A stretch of DNA of 64,000 bases, taken from positions 3,472,001 through 3,536,000 of the forward strand of contig JAECYW010000003.1 in assembly GCA_023014335.1 (NCBI GenBank), given 5' to 3'. Both the position numbers and the translations under genes were made by a program. This DNA comes from Galerina marginata (lineage: Eukaryota > Basidiomycota > Agaricomycetes > Agaricales > Galerinaceae). Every line of letters begins with the position of its first letter. The stretch's first letter is position 1. Of this stretch, positions 46,272 through 58,300 are shown piece by piece. The notes beneath the pieces are model-generated. The model worked only from the letters and a program-made list of their open reading frames with translations, was not told the DNA's origin and did no database searches.

Positions 46272-46702
46272 AGACTTGGTCCCATAGCCGGGCCTGGAGC
46301 GATATATGCATACATTGACTTGTTGTCGGCTATTCGTTGATTTTTTCTTGTTATGATCTGTTATGGTAAGTTATGAATATCCGGGTTTATGATCACCATT
46401 TCGATCTTAACAGACATCGACACGGCCAAATATAATGGAAATTCCGCTTGACGTTTGCGGCAAGTATAACATCGCTAAATATCTAATAAATTTATATAAA
46501 TAAATTTATATAATGCCTTTCTTGTAGCCGAGAATATTTGTTGGTGATTGGTGAACGTTTGAACATGTGTGTTCCTTTTTTCATATTTACATCAGCGTCC
46601 GTTTCCCGTACCTTGTTCGGCCACTTGAGTCGACACGGTTTAAAATGAAAGTATTCTTTCTCCAAGGTCTAGTCAACAACGGGCCTGCTCACTAAATTTT
46701 CC

Positions 46703-47945
46703 ATGTCGTATCCATATGGTTCGTAAGTCATTTTATTGCGTTTTCAGCAGTTCTATTGACACTTTTCGTCTTTTTTTGTAACAGGCCGCAAAATTTTATG
46801 ATACGGCTACCAGTATTGGCCAATGAATTACTCGATCATATATCCTCTTATCTACCAACCAAGGATCAATTGAGCTTGACTCATACATGCTGGCTGTTGC
46901 ATGACATTGCTGCGAGGCTCATGTACCGTCAAGTTACGGTTACAGAGTCTACTGCTCGAAGGTTCTTCAAAACGATCACGGAGTCTCAAGAGGATTACGG
47001 GAAATATGTTCGGCACTTGCGCTATTTCGCCGCCCCGGATTGCGACTTTTATCTGACGTCCTTCATGTTCTGTGCCGCTATTCCTCGCATGAACAGGTTA
47101 CAACACCTGGCGTTGGGTGTCCATCATGGAACTTCACACTCCCTCGTCCATTTTTTAACCGCAAACTCATTGATGGCTACCAAGTTAACCTGTAATGGTG
47201 TTCGCAACTACGCGTCTAATCCAATATTCGTAAAAGCCCTTTCGGAACTCCGGACATTCGACCTACATGGAGACATAGAGCTTCTCAATTTAGTCAGGTA
47301 CCGCAACGTAACCTCAATTTATATCTCCCAGGCCTTTGACTACGCGGACCTAACCACCTTTATCGATACGGTGACTCAAGGAACCAAGAATAATTACAAT
47401 ATTCGAAGTCTTACGCTCACTTTACAATATACGATCGGATCTCGTATTTCCTTGCCTATGGAGATACTTGGTAACTCTTTCCCGAAACTGGAGTCGCTTG
47501 TCATCAGGACGCCCCAGGCCAATGCGCTCGTCGGTGTATTTTCTACTATTATTGGTAAATGTACTGATTTAATTTATTGCAGGAAGCGTCGCATCTTTTA
47601 GCGACTACACGCATCTTCCCTGATCTCCGGATATTCGACCTTAACGAGGTGTCAATTTGGCAACCGTTATTTATATTGCCGTATGACGAGGCGACAAAAT
47701 TACAGGTGGCTCATGCAGAACTTGCAGGAATTAGGAGAGAAGGGTTGGAGAGGCTAACTTTCGGAACTGTTAAGTGGCTTAGAGATTTAATGCGTAATAA
47801 GTGGAGCATGACTCTGGAGGTAAAGCGAGACGACGGGGATGAAGCGCTGTCGGAGCATAATCCTGAGACTGAATATCCGGTATTTTGGGACGTAACGTAC
47901 ATCAAGCCGCGTCCGGTATCAGTTATTGGACAGGTCACCTACTAG
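46703..47945 (+). CDS. F-box protein, 377 residues
   Basis: Exons 46703-46722, 46785-47535 and 47583-47945 join in phase to 378 codons including stop; introns are 62 and 47 bp. The N-terminal LPVLANELLDHISSYLPTKD, then LSLTHTCWLLHDIAARLMYR, is an F-box that would bind Skp1 of an SCF ubiquitin ligase. The remainder has leucine-rich-repeat-like alternation (LRTFDLHGDIELL, VTSIYISQAFDYADL, RSLTLTLQYTIG, LESLVIRTPQ), the usual substrate-recognition part in mushroom F-box families. The substrate is unknown. The tiny first exon is inferred from an ATG and GTAAGT at 46723. Confidence 0.75.
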
Positions 47946-48503
47946 TTGGAGTTTTTCTGTGTACAATATTCTCCTTATTTGCATCCTAACTGCTATTTGA
48001 CTTAACCCTCAACGCCATGCAAGAAGTTGAAAAGTAGTTGATCAAGGTACTAATAAGAAGTTAATAACACCATTTGTGTACGCCTTGTATAGTACGAGCG
48101 CATTTATGTTTGTCTGTCAGCCTGTCAGAGTCCAGGCTTTGCCCGTAGGGCCATTAACAGGAATGAAGCAAGCTGGAGCTGGAGGTCGACGTTCCTGACA
48201 GATATTTTAGGCGGAGATTTAAATAATATACATCTTCAGCATGTTCGGTTCATCATCTCTTGTTTCTCGTGCATGAAATCTTCTGACTAACTACCATCCC
48301 TCCATAAATTCCAGGCATAGTCCACGAATAAATTGCGCTGTTCGACTTCTTATTTGGATGTAAAAAGGGCAAACTTCTTAAAATCCACAATTTCTATTGC
48401 ATACGAAACCTTGATCGAAATTCAAGAGTCGAGGCTCAGGTGAACACAAAGGATATCTATCTAGCGATGTAATGAACTTCGCATTCGCTGTCTTGGGATG
48501 CTC
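47946..48503. other. Convergent 3' regions, no gene
   Basis: Lies between the stop codons of the convergent F-box (+) and P-loop (-) genes. No supported frame; it probably holds both 3' UTRs. Confidence 0.5.
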
Positions 48504-49156
48504 TCAAAACCTGGCTAAACCCATCGTACAAATAACCCTTTCCTCCAGAAACTTTGCTTCGTTGCCAAATTCGTGGTACTCAATACCCAACTCTGCCAAC
48601 AGACTCCTGAAAATATCTAGGCATTGTTCTTGGTTCTCCAAGCTTCGAATACCGTCGTCCTTCAACCACTCTGGAACGGGTTTCAGCAATATCACGATAG
48701 AATTTTTTGATTTGTATCGTGCCAGTGCCACCTGGAATTCTTCAGGTTTCATCAACAAAGTCTTTCTGTCGTTGACCTCGTCTTCGCTCTCGGAGGTGAG
48801 TATGGCGTATACAATTGGGTCAAGCGCTGATCTGTCGAATAATCGTATAGGGCATTGCAGGTCGTCCAAGAGCCTTTCTCGCACGTAATGTGCATCCATG
48901 ATGTCCTTTTGCATCTGCACCGAGCTGATGGTATTCCGTGAGTATCCTTTGTCTTTCATGACCTGGCGGGCAACCTCTGTGACATAGGCAGCTTCCGATA
49001 GTCCAAGCTTGCGCGCAAGGGCGTTACACAGGGTTGTTTTGCCTGTTGACTGATATTCCATCCGTCAGTTAACTCCAAGTCGAAGGCTACAAACTTGTAA
49101 CAAGTGGTGTTCACCGAAGGACCTATGACATAGATGGAAACCGGCCGCTCTTGCAT
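48504..49156 (-). CDS. P-loop NTPase, AAA_28/NadR-type, 195 residues
   Basis: Exon 1 (49156-49115, MQERPVSIYVIGPS) joins exon 2 (49049-48504) across a 65 bp intron. The splice completes the Walker A motif GPSSTGKTT, the main support for the join. Further on come TEVARQVMKDKGYS and LFDRSALDPIVYAIL, matching the small ATP-binding proteins grouped with the kinase part of NadR and with TTD14. Length fits the family. The biochemical role in fungi is not established; nucleotide or nucleoside kinase-like activity is an inference from fold. The gene is head-to-head with the RdRP-helicase gene, with 157 bp between the start codons. Confidence 0.75.
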
Positions 49157-49313
49157 TTTTCTTGCTCAAGTGGGTCGCGGGAGATTGAAAGTCCAGGTCG
49201 TGTCACTTCCTCGGCTTTCTCACAGAGTCAGCCAATTAGGCTTTTGCCAGACTTCTTAAGGTTCACAGCCGGGCGCTTAGTTATCGTTATCGATAACCTT
49301 CATCTCGACCACC
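49157..49313. promoter_or_regulatory. Short shared intergenic region of a head-to-head gene pair
   Basis: Only 157 bp separate the two start codons, so both promoters must lie here or overlap the genes. A 12 bp perfect palindrome GTTATCGATAAC occupies 49286-49297, ending 16 bp before the RdRP-helicase ATG. That ATG has a favourable CCACC context. No TATA box is obvious. Confidence 0.5.
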
Positions 49314-52300
49314 ATGAGCCAGGTAGTCCTTCGTGCAAACCCAGCGCCAGAAGATGAAACGTGGGAGTTCACGTATCCGGAAGCTCCATCCACTACGCGC
49401 TCGGGAAGGAGGAGAGGCAAGGTCGTCTCTCTCCGCACAGACGGCATCATACTGCGCATGGAGCAGTTTCCTTCGAACCGGATTTTGAATGCTGATAACC
49501 CCGACAAGTTCGTTCTGCTCTCGATTGACAGAACTTTTAGGTTTGCGGAGCAGCCGATGAAAGTCGCTGTTGACTATGTCCTTCGCTTGTTCAAGAGAGG
49601 ATTATGGTTGAATGGGAAGCAGTATAGGTTTTATGGGCACAGTAACAGTCAATTGGTGCATAGGTCTCGTCATCATTCGCTTGTTTGTTTCCTCATTCCA
49701 TGACAGAGAGGCCGTTCCTGTTTCCTTCGCGAAGCAAACACAGACAAAGAACTGGACGACAGGATCTACAAAATGGGCGATTTTTCAAGGATAATGAACG
49801 TAGCTAAACGTGGGTTCTACTTCTTCTAAACCGCCGTCTTTCGTTCTAAAAAAGCTTAGGCGCAAAGCGCATCGGCCTTCTCTTTTCTTCGGCCGAGGTA
49901 GACTTCAACCTCGATCCAAAATACATTGGCGACATTCCAGATATAACTATGGGCGACGAAGTTTTCTCAGACGGCTGCGGCCTCATCTCAAAACGCCTTG
50001 CTATTCAACTGAGCAAGGCAAAACGAATAGTGTTTCGAAATCTCAGATATACACCTACGGTCTTCCAGATTCGGTAAGTTCGTCATTCATTCCTCGAATC
50101 TATCCCGAACCCTAATAGTAAATGGGTGCAGATACTTAGGATACAAAGGCGTCCTTATGCTTCACCCCGCGCTCGATGCAAAAAATGAACACCTCGCTGA
50201 GTTCCGCAAGAGCATGAAAAAGTTCAACACCAATGTCGACCATACCTTCTCTGTAGTTGGCTATTCCAAGCCATTCTCTTTCGGGCGTCTCAACAACGAC
50301 ATCATCGTCCTCCTTTCGAGTCTCGGCGTCACAGACTCTGCCTTCCTCGCAAAGCAGCAGGAATACTTTGATTGGGTCTCCAACGCTTCAAAAGACCCTG
50401 CCATGGCTCTCGATTTTCTGTCCTGTCTCGATGCCTTCCCTCTTGCTGAACGTGCGCTCTTGGAAGGCCTGGAAAGCGAGCCCGTCAAACGTGAGATAAG
50501 GAGACTGCAGAACTCTGAAGTGGCGAGTGCGCGTCAGGAACTCACGAAGAAATTTAAATCACGTATGATGGTGCACAAGTCAAGGAGGTTGTATGGCGTA
50601 TGTGACCCATTTCAAGTCTTGAAGGAAGGCGAGGTCCACATTCGTATCACTGTCTCAAGAAAAGGCGCAACGACACCTATACATGGCGACGTTATTATTG
50701 TGAGGAACCCTTGCTTGCATCCAGGTAAGCGCGCCATGTACATTTTTTGGGTGGTGCTCATGGTTGACCTATGGGATGTGTAGGCGATATCTTGAAGCTT
50801 CGAGCAGTCAGTCATCCAAAATTGTCTCACCTTCTCGATTGCCTTGTATTTGCTAGTGTCGCACGGCCCGGCCATAAAGCCGCTCCTTCGATGAGTAGTG
50901 GTGGCGACCTCGACGGTAATTGTTGACTCGTTGATACAAATTACTTACTGTAAATTGAATTCTGTTTGGCAGGAGACGAATTTTTCGTGTGCTGGGATAG
51001 CGACCTCATTCCAACCAAGATCTCGGAGGTGAGCCACGATGTAAATCTCTTCTTCGACATTTGACCGACTTCTCTTTGGGGCTGTTTCTCAGTCTTACGA
51101 CTACCCTGGAAACAAAGAATTCAACAAGGGATCAATCACCCGAACTGATCTAGGGGTCCATTTCGCGTCTTACACTTCGTAAGTCCCCTCGTCGATGGCC
51201 AAGCCCGTGAGGGTCTGACATGAATCCAATAGTTCAGGAGTAGCTAAGGTGTCTGCTCTACACGCCAAATGGACTCGTTCCAGTCCTCTGGGTGCTCTTT
51301 GCGTGGAATGCCAGGAACTCAATGCCCTCCACTCCCAGTCCGTCGATGGAGCCAACATTCGGATACCTGACAGGCTGTCCACGCCTCCAGAGCCGGATAA
51401 GGATACCAAGTACATTCTGGATCAACTTGAGGAAGCTGCTGATGCGTTTGCAGTGAAGTTTGCTGAGCATGCGTCTCGACGGGCAGAGATTCCGTTGCTA
51501 GACCAAGAGGATGGTGGACGGCTCCTTGGACATTTACTCCAAAGCAAGCAGAATTCGATATCGGAATATGAACTTTTCAACCTTGCATACCGACTTTCTC
51601 AGAAGCACAATATCGATATACGTCCATACCTTTCGCAGCTTGATTTTTCGGCTCTGACGACGGCCCAAAAGCATACCATCAGCTCGACGCTGTCGCTTTC
51701 TGGCATTGAGTATCCCGAGATATGGAATTCATTCATGAGGTCCGACATCCTCACTGCGCGAGATCTATACCAGAGGAACTTGGCGCAGCCGTTTGCTCTA
51801 CACAGGCTCTATTCGTCTCGTATTAGTGGCTCGAGAACCTTTTTTGAGTACCTTAGGATGGCCACCCAGGACTACACCAGGAAAATTCTTATCCTCCAAG
51901 TACGTCCCTAATGAGTATTTTTGCCTCTTTAAACTGAATATCCTTTCTCCCTTTTCTAGACCGACAAGAGGTTTGCAATTGGCATCTTTATGCGTGGCAA
52001 AATTCCCTGGGATGAAGATCCTCAAGTAAAAGATGCCAGCAAAGATCGTGAAATCAAACATTCCAATGATGACGGTGACGCAATGAACGTGGTGGTTTGC
52101 TCGTTCATGCCTGACACGGCATCTACCACTGCCACTCTTCGTCCATGCCCTGAAGGATACAGATTGCACTGCAGCGATTATCGGTTCCAGCTCTACGACA
52201 GACACATTGGAAATACCTTCGTTTATATTCACCGCTCGTCTGCTGAATTGAAGGCCGACGTAGCAACAAGCGTCGCATTGCAGAAGTTCTCAAAAACAGT

Positions 52301-55263
52301 GCAACGAGTACGTACGACACTGTTGTCATTCTTCCATTCTCACAGTACATTCTTTCAAGCAACTTGGAATCGTCAATAAAGCCCCAGCATTGGCTATTGA
52401 ACTCCATGTCGTCTCAAACAGGGATCGAGTCGCACATCAACTCTTCGATTTATGGTTCGACCAGTAAATTCACAGCCTTGTTTTACATTATACCCTGCTC
52501 ATAACTGTATTCAGTGTACCGACGGAAGAAAGCATAAGGCGTTTCCAGCGGGTTCCTGCCCCATACCACTTGAATGACCTTCAGGACGTCGAATGGGATT
52601 CAAAGCCCGTTGAGGGTATGAAAGATGTCTTTTTCCGGGACATCCCTGGCGTGCCATTGTCTTCGAGAAAACTAAAGCACGACTCACGCTCGATGGCTGG
52701 TTGCCTTTCGCGACTTATGATGCCAGAGATCGACAAAATATTGGATTTTGCCGTCAAGTATCATGCCGAGCACGAGCTCTTCCTGATTTTTGAAAACGTT
52801 ATTAAGCGACAACCCCTCTCTCGTGACTTTGTCCTGCAATGGATAGAGAGATACCCTCCATTGACTTTCACCCTTTTGAAGGTTTATCCGCCTGCCGAGG
52901 ATCATCAACTGCCAGATGAGCTTGAACCGCTCGCTCATTTCATTCTCCGGAACATCGTTAGATCAGCCAACGATACTCGGATTGCCGCTTTGGTGGCCCT
53001 GGAGAAAACAGCTAAATCTATAGGTGGATTGCCACTCCAACATTATATGGAGTTGCTCATGCTTGCTGCTATGTCTGTCCGTTCAAAACCCTTGGTTCAA
53101 GAAGTACTACTTGTCTTGAATGAACGCCGACTGCAATATTGTCCAACATCCCATACGACTACCTATGGACATAAACACGCCCTTGGTGTCGCCTTCGACC
53201 GCGCAGAGGAAGCAGCGGATGAATGCCCTTGCGACGAAGACGGTCATCCACGCCGAAAAATGCGTGTAGCCCCTTCACATGCGACACTTACCTTTGGACC
53301 AGATTACTTGAAAAACGGAGAGGTTATAGCAACGATAAGAATCGATGCTAGAACTGCTGTCCGGTTACACTCCCATGTACGACTACAAGCTGCCTCGAAA
53401 GCCGAGAACCGTTGGATGGATGCGCCTATCATGGATGGCGTCGTCGTTCAAGCCACCAAGGGGCTGTTGAAGATTAATCTTTTCCATCCAGCACCACCGG
53501 AGATGGAGATTATGGATTGGAATATGTACGATGCAGGAAGCACTGGTAAGTTCCTTTTGTTTTATGCTAGTTTCCGGATGTTCAAGCTATCGTTAAGCGA
53601 CGAGCAATGCGATGATGGATGCGATTCAACGGTTGCTACTTGAGGGGGAGGAATGCTGCGCTTTCCATGGCTTCATCACCAGTGCCGAAGACTCTATGAC
53701 ATACAACGAGTCTGAATTCGAGGCGCCAAATGTTGGTCCAGACTCAGGCCTAAACGAAAGCCAAATTAGGGCCATGGAATCTTGGAGATCACCATTGTCT
53801 TTGATATGGGGTCCGCCGGGTATGTCTGGTGGTTCTAACGTTAAGCATCGCCGACTTGACTCAAAACAAATTGCTCAGGAACTGGAAAAACGACTGTCAT
53901 GGTGCAAATTCTCTGTGATATCATTCGAAGCCATACCGACATGCCCAAAATTCTCATGACTGCCTCCACACACAATGGTATGTTGTCTAGTATGTGCATG
54001 TCATCGTCCATCATCAAATCAAATTTCCTAGCTGTCGACAATGTACTAGAAAGATTCATAGCCATCAACGAGGACGAGAACCTAGTTCGAGAGGAACAGA
54101 TTTTGCGAGTAGCGACTGACCAATCCAAAGTGAACCCGTCACTACAACATTACACCATTAATGCTCGCGTCGGAGGCGACACGCACGAGAATAACAGACT
54201 ACTGAAGCAAGCACAGGACCGAGTTGAAAAGGCCACTCTGATTTTCACCACTTGCGCAGGTAAAACCGGGTTACCTCTAATTGTGAAGTCATTTCCTGGT
54301 CTCATTGTTTCATTGCTAGGAGCTGGTCTTGGAATCCTGCGAAAGCCAGACTTTGATATTGCATTAATCGATGAGGCATCTCAGATTACGGAACCCTGCG
54401 CACTCATTCCATTAGTCAAAGGGATCAAGAGAGCAGTCATAGTCGGAGATCAGTAAGTCTACCTTCTAGATTTGATGTTCCGTATTCGTGTCCTCACCTA
54501 TTTTAAAAGTGTACAGCTGAGGCCCACTGTCCGGAATATGGCCAAGGCTCTTGAATATGATGTTTCTCTCCTGGAAAGATTGTATACTAAAGCCTCCTCA
54601 GGTGGTGGGCTCTCGAAAACCATGTTGGATGTACAATACCGATCACCAAGAGCGCTGAATATCTTTCCTTCAAATGAGTTTTATGAAGGGCAGCTGAGGA
54701 CGAGCGAAGGGAATGCTGATGTTTCTGATTTCCTTTCCTTCTCTGAATTTCCTTGGCCCGTTGAAAACGGCTCTATTATTCCTACTGCCTTCGTCCAGTG
54801 CGGAGAAGAAGAAGATATGGGTGACCGTTCTAAAAGCAACCAGGGGCAGGTCGAGGTCATCCGCAGCATTGTCCCTCTTATTGCTTCTCAACGGCCTGAC
54901 ACGGATGACGAAACGAAGGCAAAGTTGACTGCTCTAAAAACCACGGTGCTGTCGCCATACACGAAACAAATTCAGGCCCTTCGTCACAAGCTCCCATCAT
55001 CCATTACCTGCTCAACTATCGATTCGTTTCAAGGTCGGGAAAGTGACATCATCATCTTTTCGACTGTCCGGTGCAATGTGGAAGGCGACGTCGGGTTTCT
55101 GGATGATCCAAGGAGGTTGAACGTAATGTGGACTCGCGCACGTCTGGCCTTGATTGTTGTTGGAGATCGTACGACCATGAGTTCCAATCCACTTTGGAAA
55201 CGCGCCTTGGACGCATGCACTGAAGTCAAGCTACCCATCCCATCTTCGCCCGAGTCCACGTAG
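49314..55263 (+). CDS. RNA-dependent RNA polymerase fused to Upf1/Hrr1-like RNA helicase, 1703 residues
   Basis: Exons 49314-49655, 49707-49809, 49860-50073, 50132-50724, 50784-50915, 50973-51028, 51093-51178, 51233-51899, 51960-52307, 52360-52463, 52515-53545, 53598-53819, 53879-53977, 54032-54259, 54320-54452 and 54510-55263 join in phase. The N-terminal half is a cellular RdRP: FYGHSNSQLRGRSCF (~107-121), KRAKRIGLLFS, GDVIIVRNPCLHPGDI, SSGGDLDGDEFFVCWD (catalytic DLDGD 459-463) and ELNALHSQSVDGA. The polymerase core is complete but lacks the ~300-residue N-terminal extension of QDE-1 or Rdp1. The C-terminal third is an SF1 helicase: GPPGTGKT (1297-1304), DEAS (1426-1429), GDHVQLRPT, QYRSP, STIDSFQGRESDIIIF and RRLNVMWTRAR. 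In fission yeast Rdp1 and Hrr1 are separate proteins in one complex. This fusion should make dsRNA for small-RNA silencing. All key residues are intact. Confidence 0.92.
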
Positions 55264-55632
55264 AACCGTACAAATTTCTGTGAGAGATTGCATGTACTCA
55301 GGACTTCGTAGGCAAATGGAAGTAGCCAAAGAAAAAAAGCTGAAGCGTTCAAATGGAATGATATAACAGGATATAACATTGGATTAATCTACAGATACGA
55401 AATACATTGAACGCAGGGATACATTGGGATTGTTACTTTGAATACATCGATTAGAATTATTGCTGTTGATGATAGGCGATGATTGCATCAAATGAAGAAC
55501 GTGTCATGCTAAAGAGTCCCTTCCGATTCGTGATTATTGGGGATAAAAGAGTGTGTGGCAGTCATCATCTACTATAAACCGATGACCACAACGACCATTA
55601 GTACAATATCATTGCCAATGCTTAGATCTCAT

Positions 55633-56640
55633 TTAGCAACCAGCCGGGAGAGTTGCGTCGTCGACGAAGGTTGCATCAGCGTTCAAGCCAAGACCGCGAC
55701 TGGCGAAAGCCTTGAAAAGGGTGCATTTGTTCGCGCCGTTGAAGCGGTTCGCGTCTGCTTGGATCCAAGCATCACGGGCTTCGACAACTGGCGAATGAAA
55801 TTACGAGACAATCAGACAATGGCATTTCAGGAAAACAAGGATGGACGTACAAGTCGGATTGCATGGTTGCAATGACAGAGCATCCATAAACAAACGCATG
55901 AAAACGATGTTGCCTTCTGGGCCATCTGGGTTTGTGAATTTCTGCGCCGAGAAGCCACGTTCGTCCACAAGTGAGGCGTAGACGTTGTGCAGGATGGTCG
56001 CCCAGACCTCTCCAATGGCTGTAAATCATTTTCATGAGAAAAGTAATAGCACCAACGAACAAGGAAACGCACCATGAACTTCGTTAATTGTTTGGAGGCT
56101 CCCATACGTCAGAGGGTTGGTGGCTTTGTTGACCGAGTAGGGGAAGGTACGAAGCCCGGTAGCCTTGTTGAAAACATATGGGCCAATGACGAAGTCCTTG
56201 GTTTGGGCAGAATTTTGGTTCACCCATCTGAAAGATAATCAGAAAAAAAACTGCCTCGGTGATAAAAGACGACGTACGAAGCCATAGCGTCGCTCCAACC
56301 TTCACCCAGGCCTCCGGCTTCGAGCGTCTGCAAACAGCGGCCAGTTCCACCACCAGTCAATCGATTAGTGATTCCATGAGTCAGCTCGTGGATGACAACA
56401 TCATTTTCCATGGTTCCATCACGGTTCGGCTATAAGAATTTCAGAATAAGTTGCGGATAATCAAGTAAAACGACAGACCGTCGTGATATCCCAAATAAAC
56501 ATGCGACATATTCCAGATTGACCGCTGTAACAGAGGACGTTATAAGTTTGAACAATATATTCGAAGTAAATGAAAACTTACTCTGGAGGCGTAGCAAAGT
56601 TGGCATTGTTTGTCCCCGATGCATCCTGAACTGAGATGTT
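55633..56640 (-). pseudogene. Fungalysin (M36) metalloprotease, 5'-truncated
   Basis: Minus-strand exons give the C-terminal part of a secreted zinc metalloprotease: [52 protein letters not shown] (zinc motif HELTH), [20 protein letters not shown] then [11 protein letters not shown] (third ligand Glu), FPYSVNKATNPLTYGSL, GEVWATILHNVYASLVDERG, IVFMRLFMDALSLQPCNPT and [20 protein letters not shown], with TAA at 55633-55635. Four to five short introns are intact. At 56640 the reading breaks exactly where the repeat element (copy B) begins, so the signal peptide, propeptide and first part of the catalytic domain are missing. Zymogens of this class cannot mature without them, hence a pseudogene created by insertion or rearrangement. 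Confidence 0.85.
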
Positions 56641-58300
56641 ACGAGTCCTATTTATAGGACTCGTTCTTTTATTGATCTGGACCGGTCAAAAAATCGCGCA
56701 GGTGTAACGCTCAAGTTTCCGGCAAACGCCGCTTCTATTTTTGGTTTCGCCGTGCTTCTCGGCTCTTCATGTGGGTTCCGAGTGAAATGTTCGTCAACGT
56801 TCGTCAACGTTTCCAACTCCTTCTCATCTCCTCTACTCCTAGCTCCTCGTCAAAGTCCTCCGCGCACTTGGTATCTAATGTTTCTACTTCAATGCTTTCT
56901 TATGACTTACCATACTTTCTAGGGATGTTACTCCACGTCACCGCTCCTTCAAGGCTGTGGTACTCCACCTCTGGCTTCCTCTCCGCCTTCCTTGCAACCT
57001 CTTGACGACGATATCGTCGTCCACATCATGCACCCCACCTGCGGCTTCCTCGTGTACCCCTTCATGCTCGACGCCTCTGCCCCACTCATTTGTTCAATGA
57101 CCTTTTGACGACCATATCGTCGTGCACGTCCCTCACCTGCGCCGTTTTTCCCCCAGCTCTTCCCTCGATTGACTCCTCCGCCGTCCTAATCTCCTCTCCG
57201 GCTTCTTGACGACAACATCGTCGTCCGGGTCATGGCATTCACCCGCGCCGTTGTGTACCGCGTATCCCGCATCTCTCCCTCAAGCTTGACGCCTCCGCCC
57301 TCCTCTCGTGCTAATACGGCTCTCGACAATGAGATTGTCGTGCACGTTATGTGCGCGACTCCCCTCTCTCGCCCACTTTCAATAGCCTCCCCTCCGAGAT
57401 AGCAACCACCACAAGCCTCAGGCGACTACCGCCCCCAGCAAACCACCCCATGCCTACAACCGCTCCACGACCTCCCCAGTTGCCACCAGCGACCCCCAGC
57501 GACCACTCTGTTGACGCCGGCCACCGTTGTTTAGCATTCGCAAGGCTGCCACAGCCCATTTGCGGCCTTTCACACAGACCTGCGAGCCGCTTACTAGGTC
57601 GCCAGGCATCCGCTTTGCATAACCACCTCCTCCAGGTTGCACGTCGTCCCTCCCATCACCCACCTCTCCGTTGACCGCCGTCGCTGTCGACGACGATTAG
57701 CAACTCATTTAATGATTTTCGCCCGCCTCACGCCACGTCATTGCACCCAAAGCCACTGACAAAGCCCGCGAGCCCTGCGCCACGGCTCCAGCCCGTCTAA
57801 CCCAACCAACACTATCTCTCCAACCCTCAAAACCCTCGTCCGCTCACCCTACAGCCATCCGAAGCCACCAGCTCGCGCCACGTCACCGCGCACTCGCGAT
57901 CCCTTCCGAATTGTATCGCCTCAATCCCAAGGACCCGCAGTTCCTTGCTGGTCATCGTCGCCGAGCATTCGCGAGCGCTTACGAGGCCACTACCACCAAC
58001 CTGCAACCGTCCACCAGACCCGCGAACCCCGTGCCACGTCACCGAGCATCCCACATCAGCGCAACCAGCACGACCGTCATCAGGCCGCTCGCTGTCTTGA
58101 CCTTCCCTCAACCTTCTCTCCGTTGACCGCCGTCGCTGTCGACGATGAATCACCTACTCACCCTCCACCCGTCTGAAGCCCGCCAACCTGCGCCATGCCA
58201 CCGCGCACTCACGATCGCCTGCACACCGTATCTCCCTCGTCTCAGACCAATTACCGTAGTCATGCCGTAGTACATCGTCTTCCTTAGTTAGTATAGTAGT
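56641..58300 (+). mobile_element. Non-coding repeat-family element, copy B
   Basis: Begins with the perfect palindrome ACGAGTCCTAT-TT-ATAGGACTCGT (56641-56664), then TTCTTTTATTGATCTGGACC, directly abutting the broken fungalysin gene. Four palindromic words follow at ~100-116 bp spacing: GACGACGATATCGTCGTC (57004-57021), then diverged versions near 57107, 57208 and 57324. Later a segment CTCCGTTGACCGCCGTCGCT occurs at about 57666 and again near 58117, with duplicated CACCGCGCACTC phrases. No conserved protein frame. The 3' end is not defined; ~58300 is where the resemblance and GC richness fade. Confidence 0.6.

Noticed and set aside
55537..55875. Plus-strand ORF over the 3' end of the fungalysin gene
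   Set aside because: Antisense of recognisable metalloprotease exons.
57351..58153. ORFs on both strands in element copy B
   Set aside because: Low-complexity translations not conserved in copy A; the shared features of the copies are DNA palindromes, not protein.
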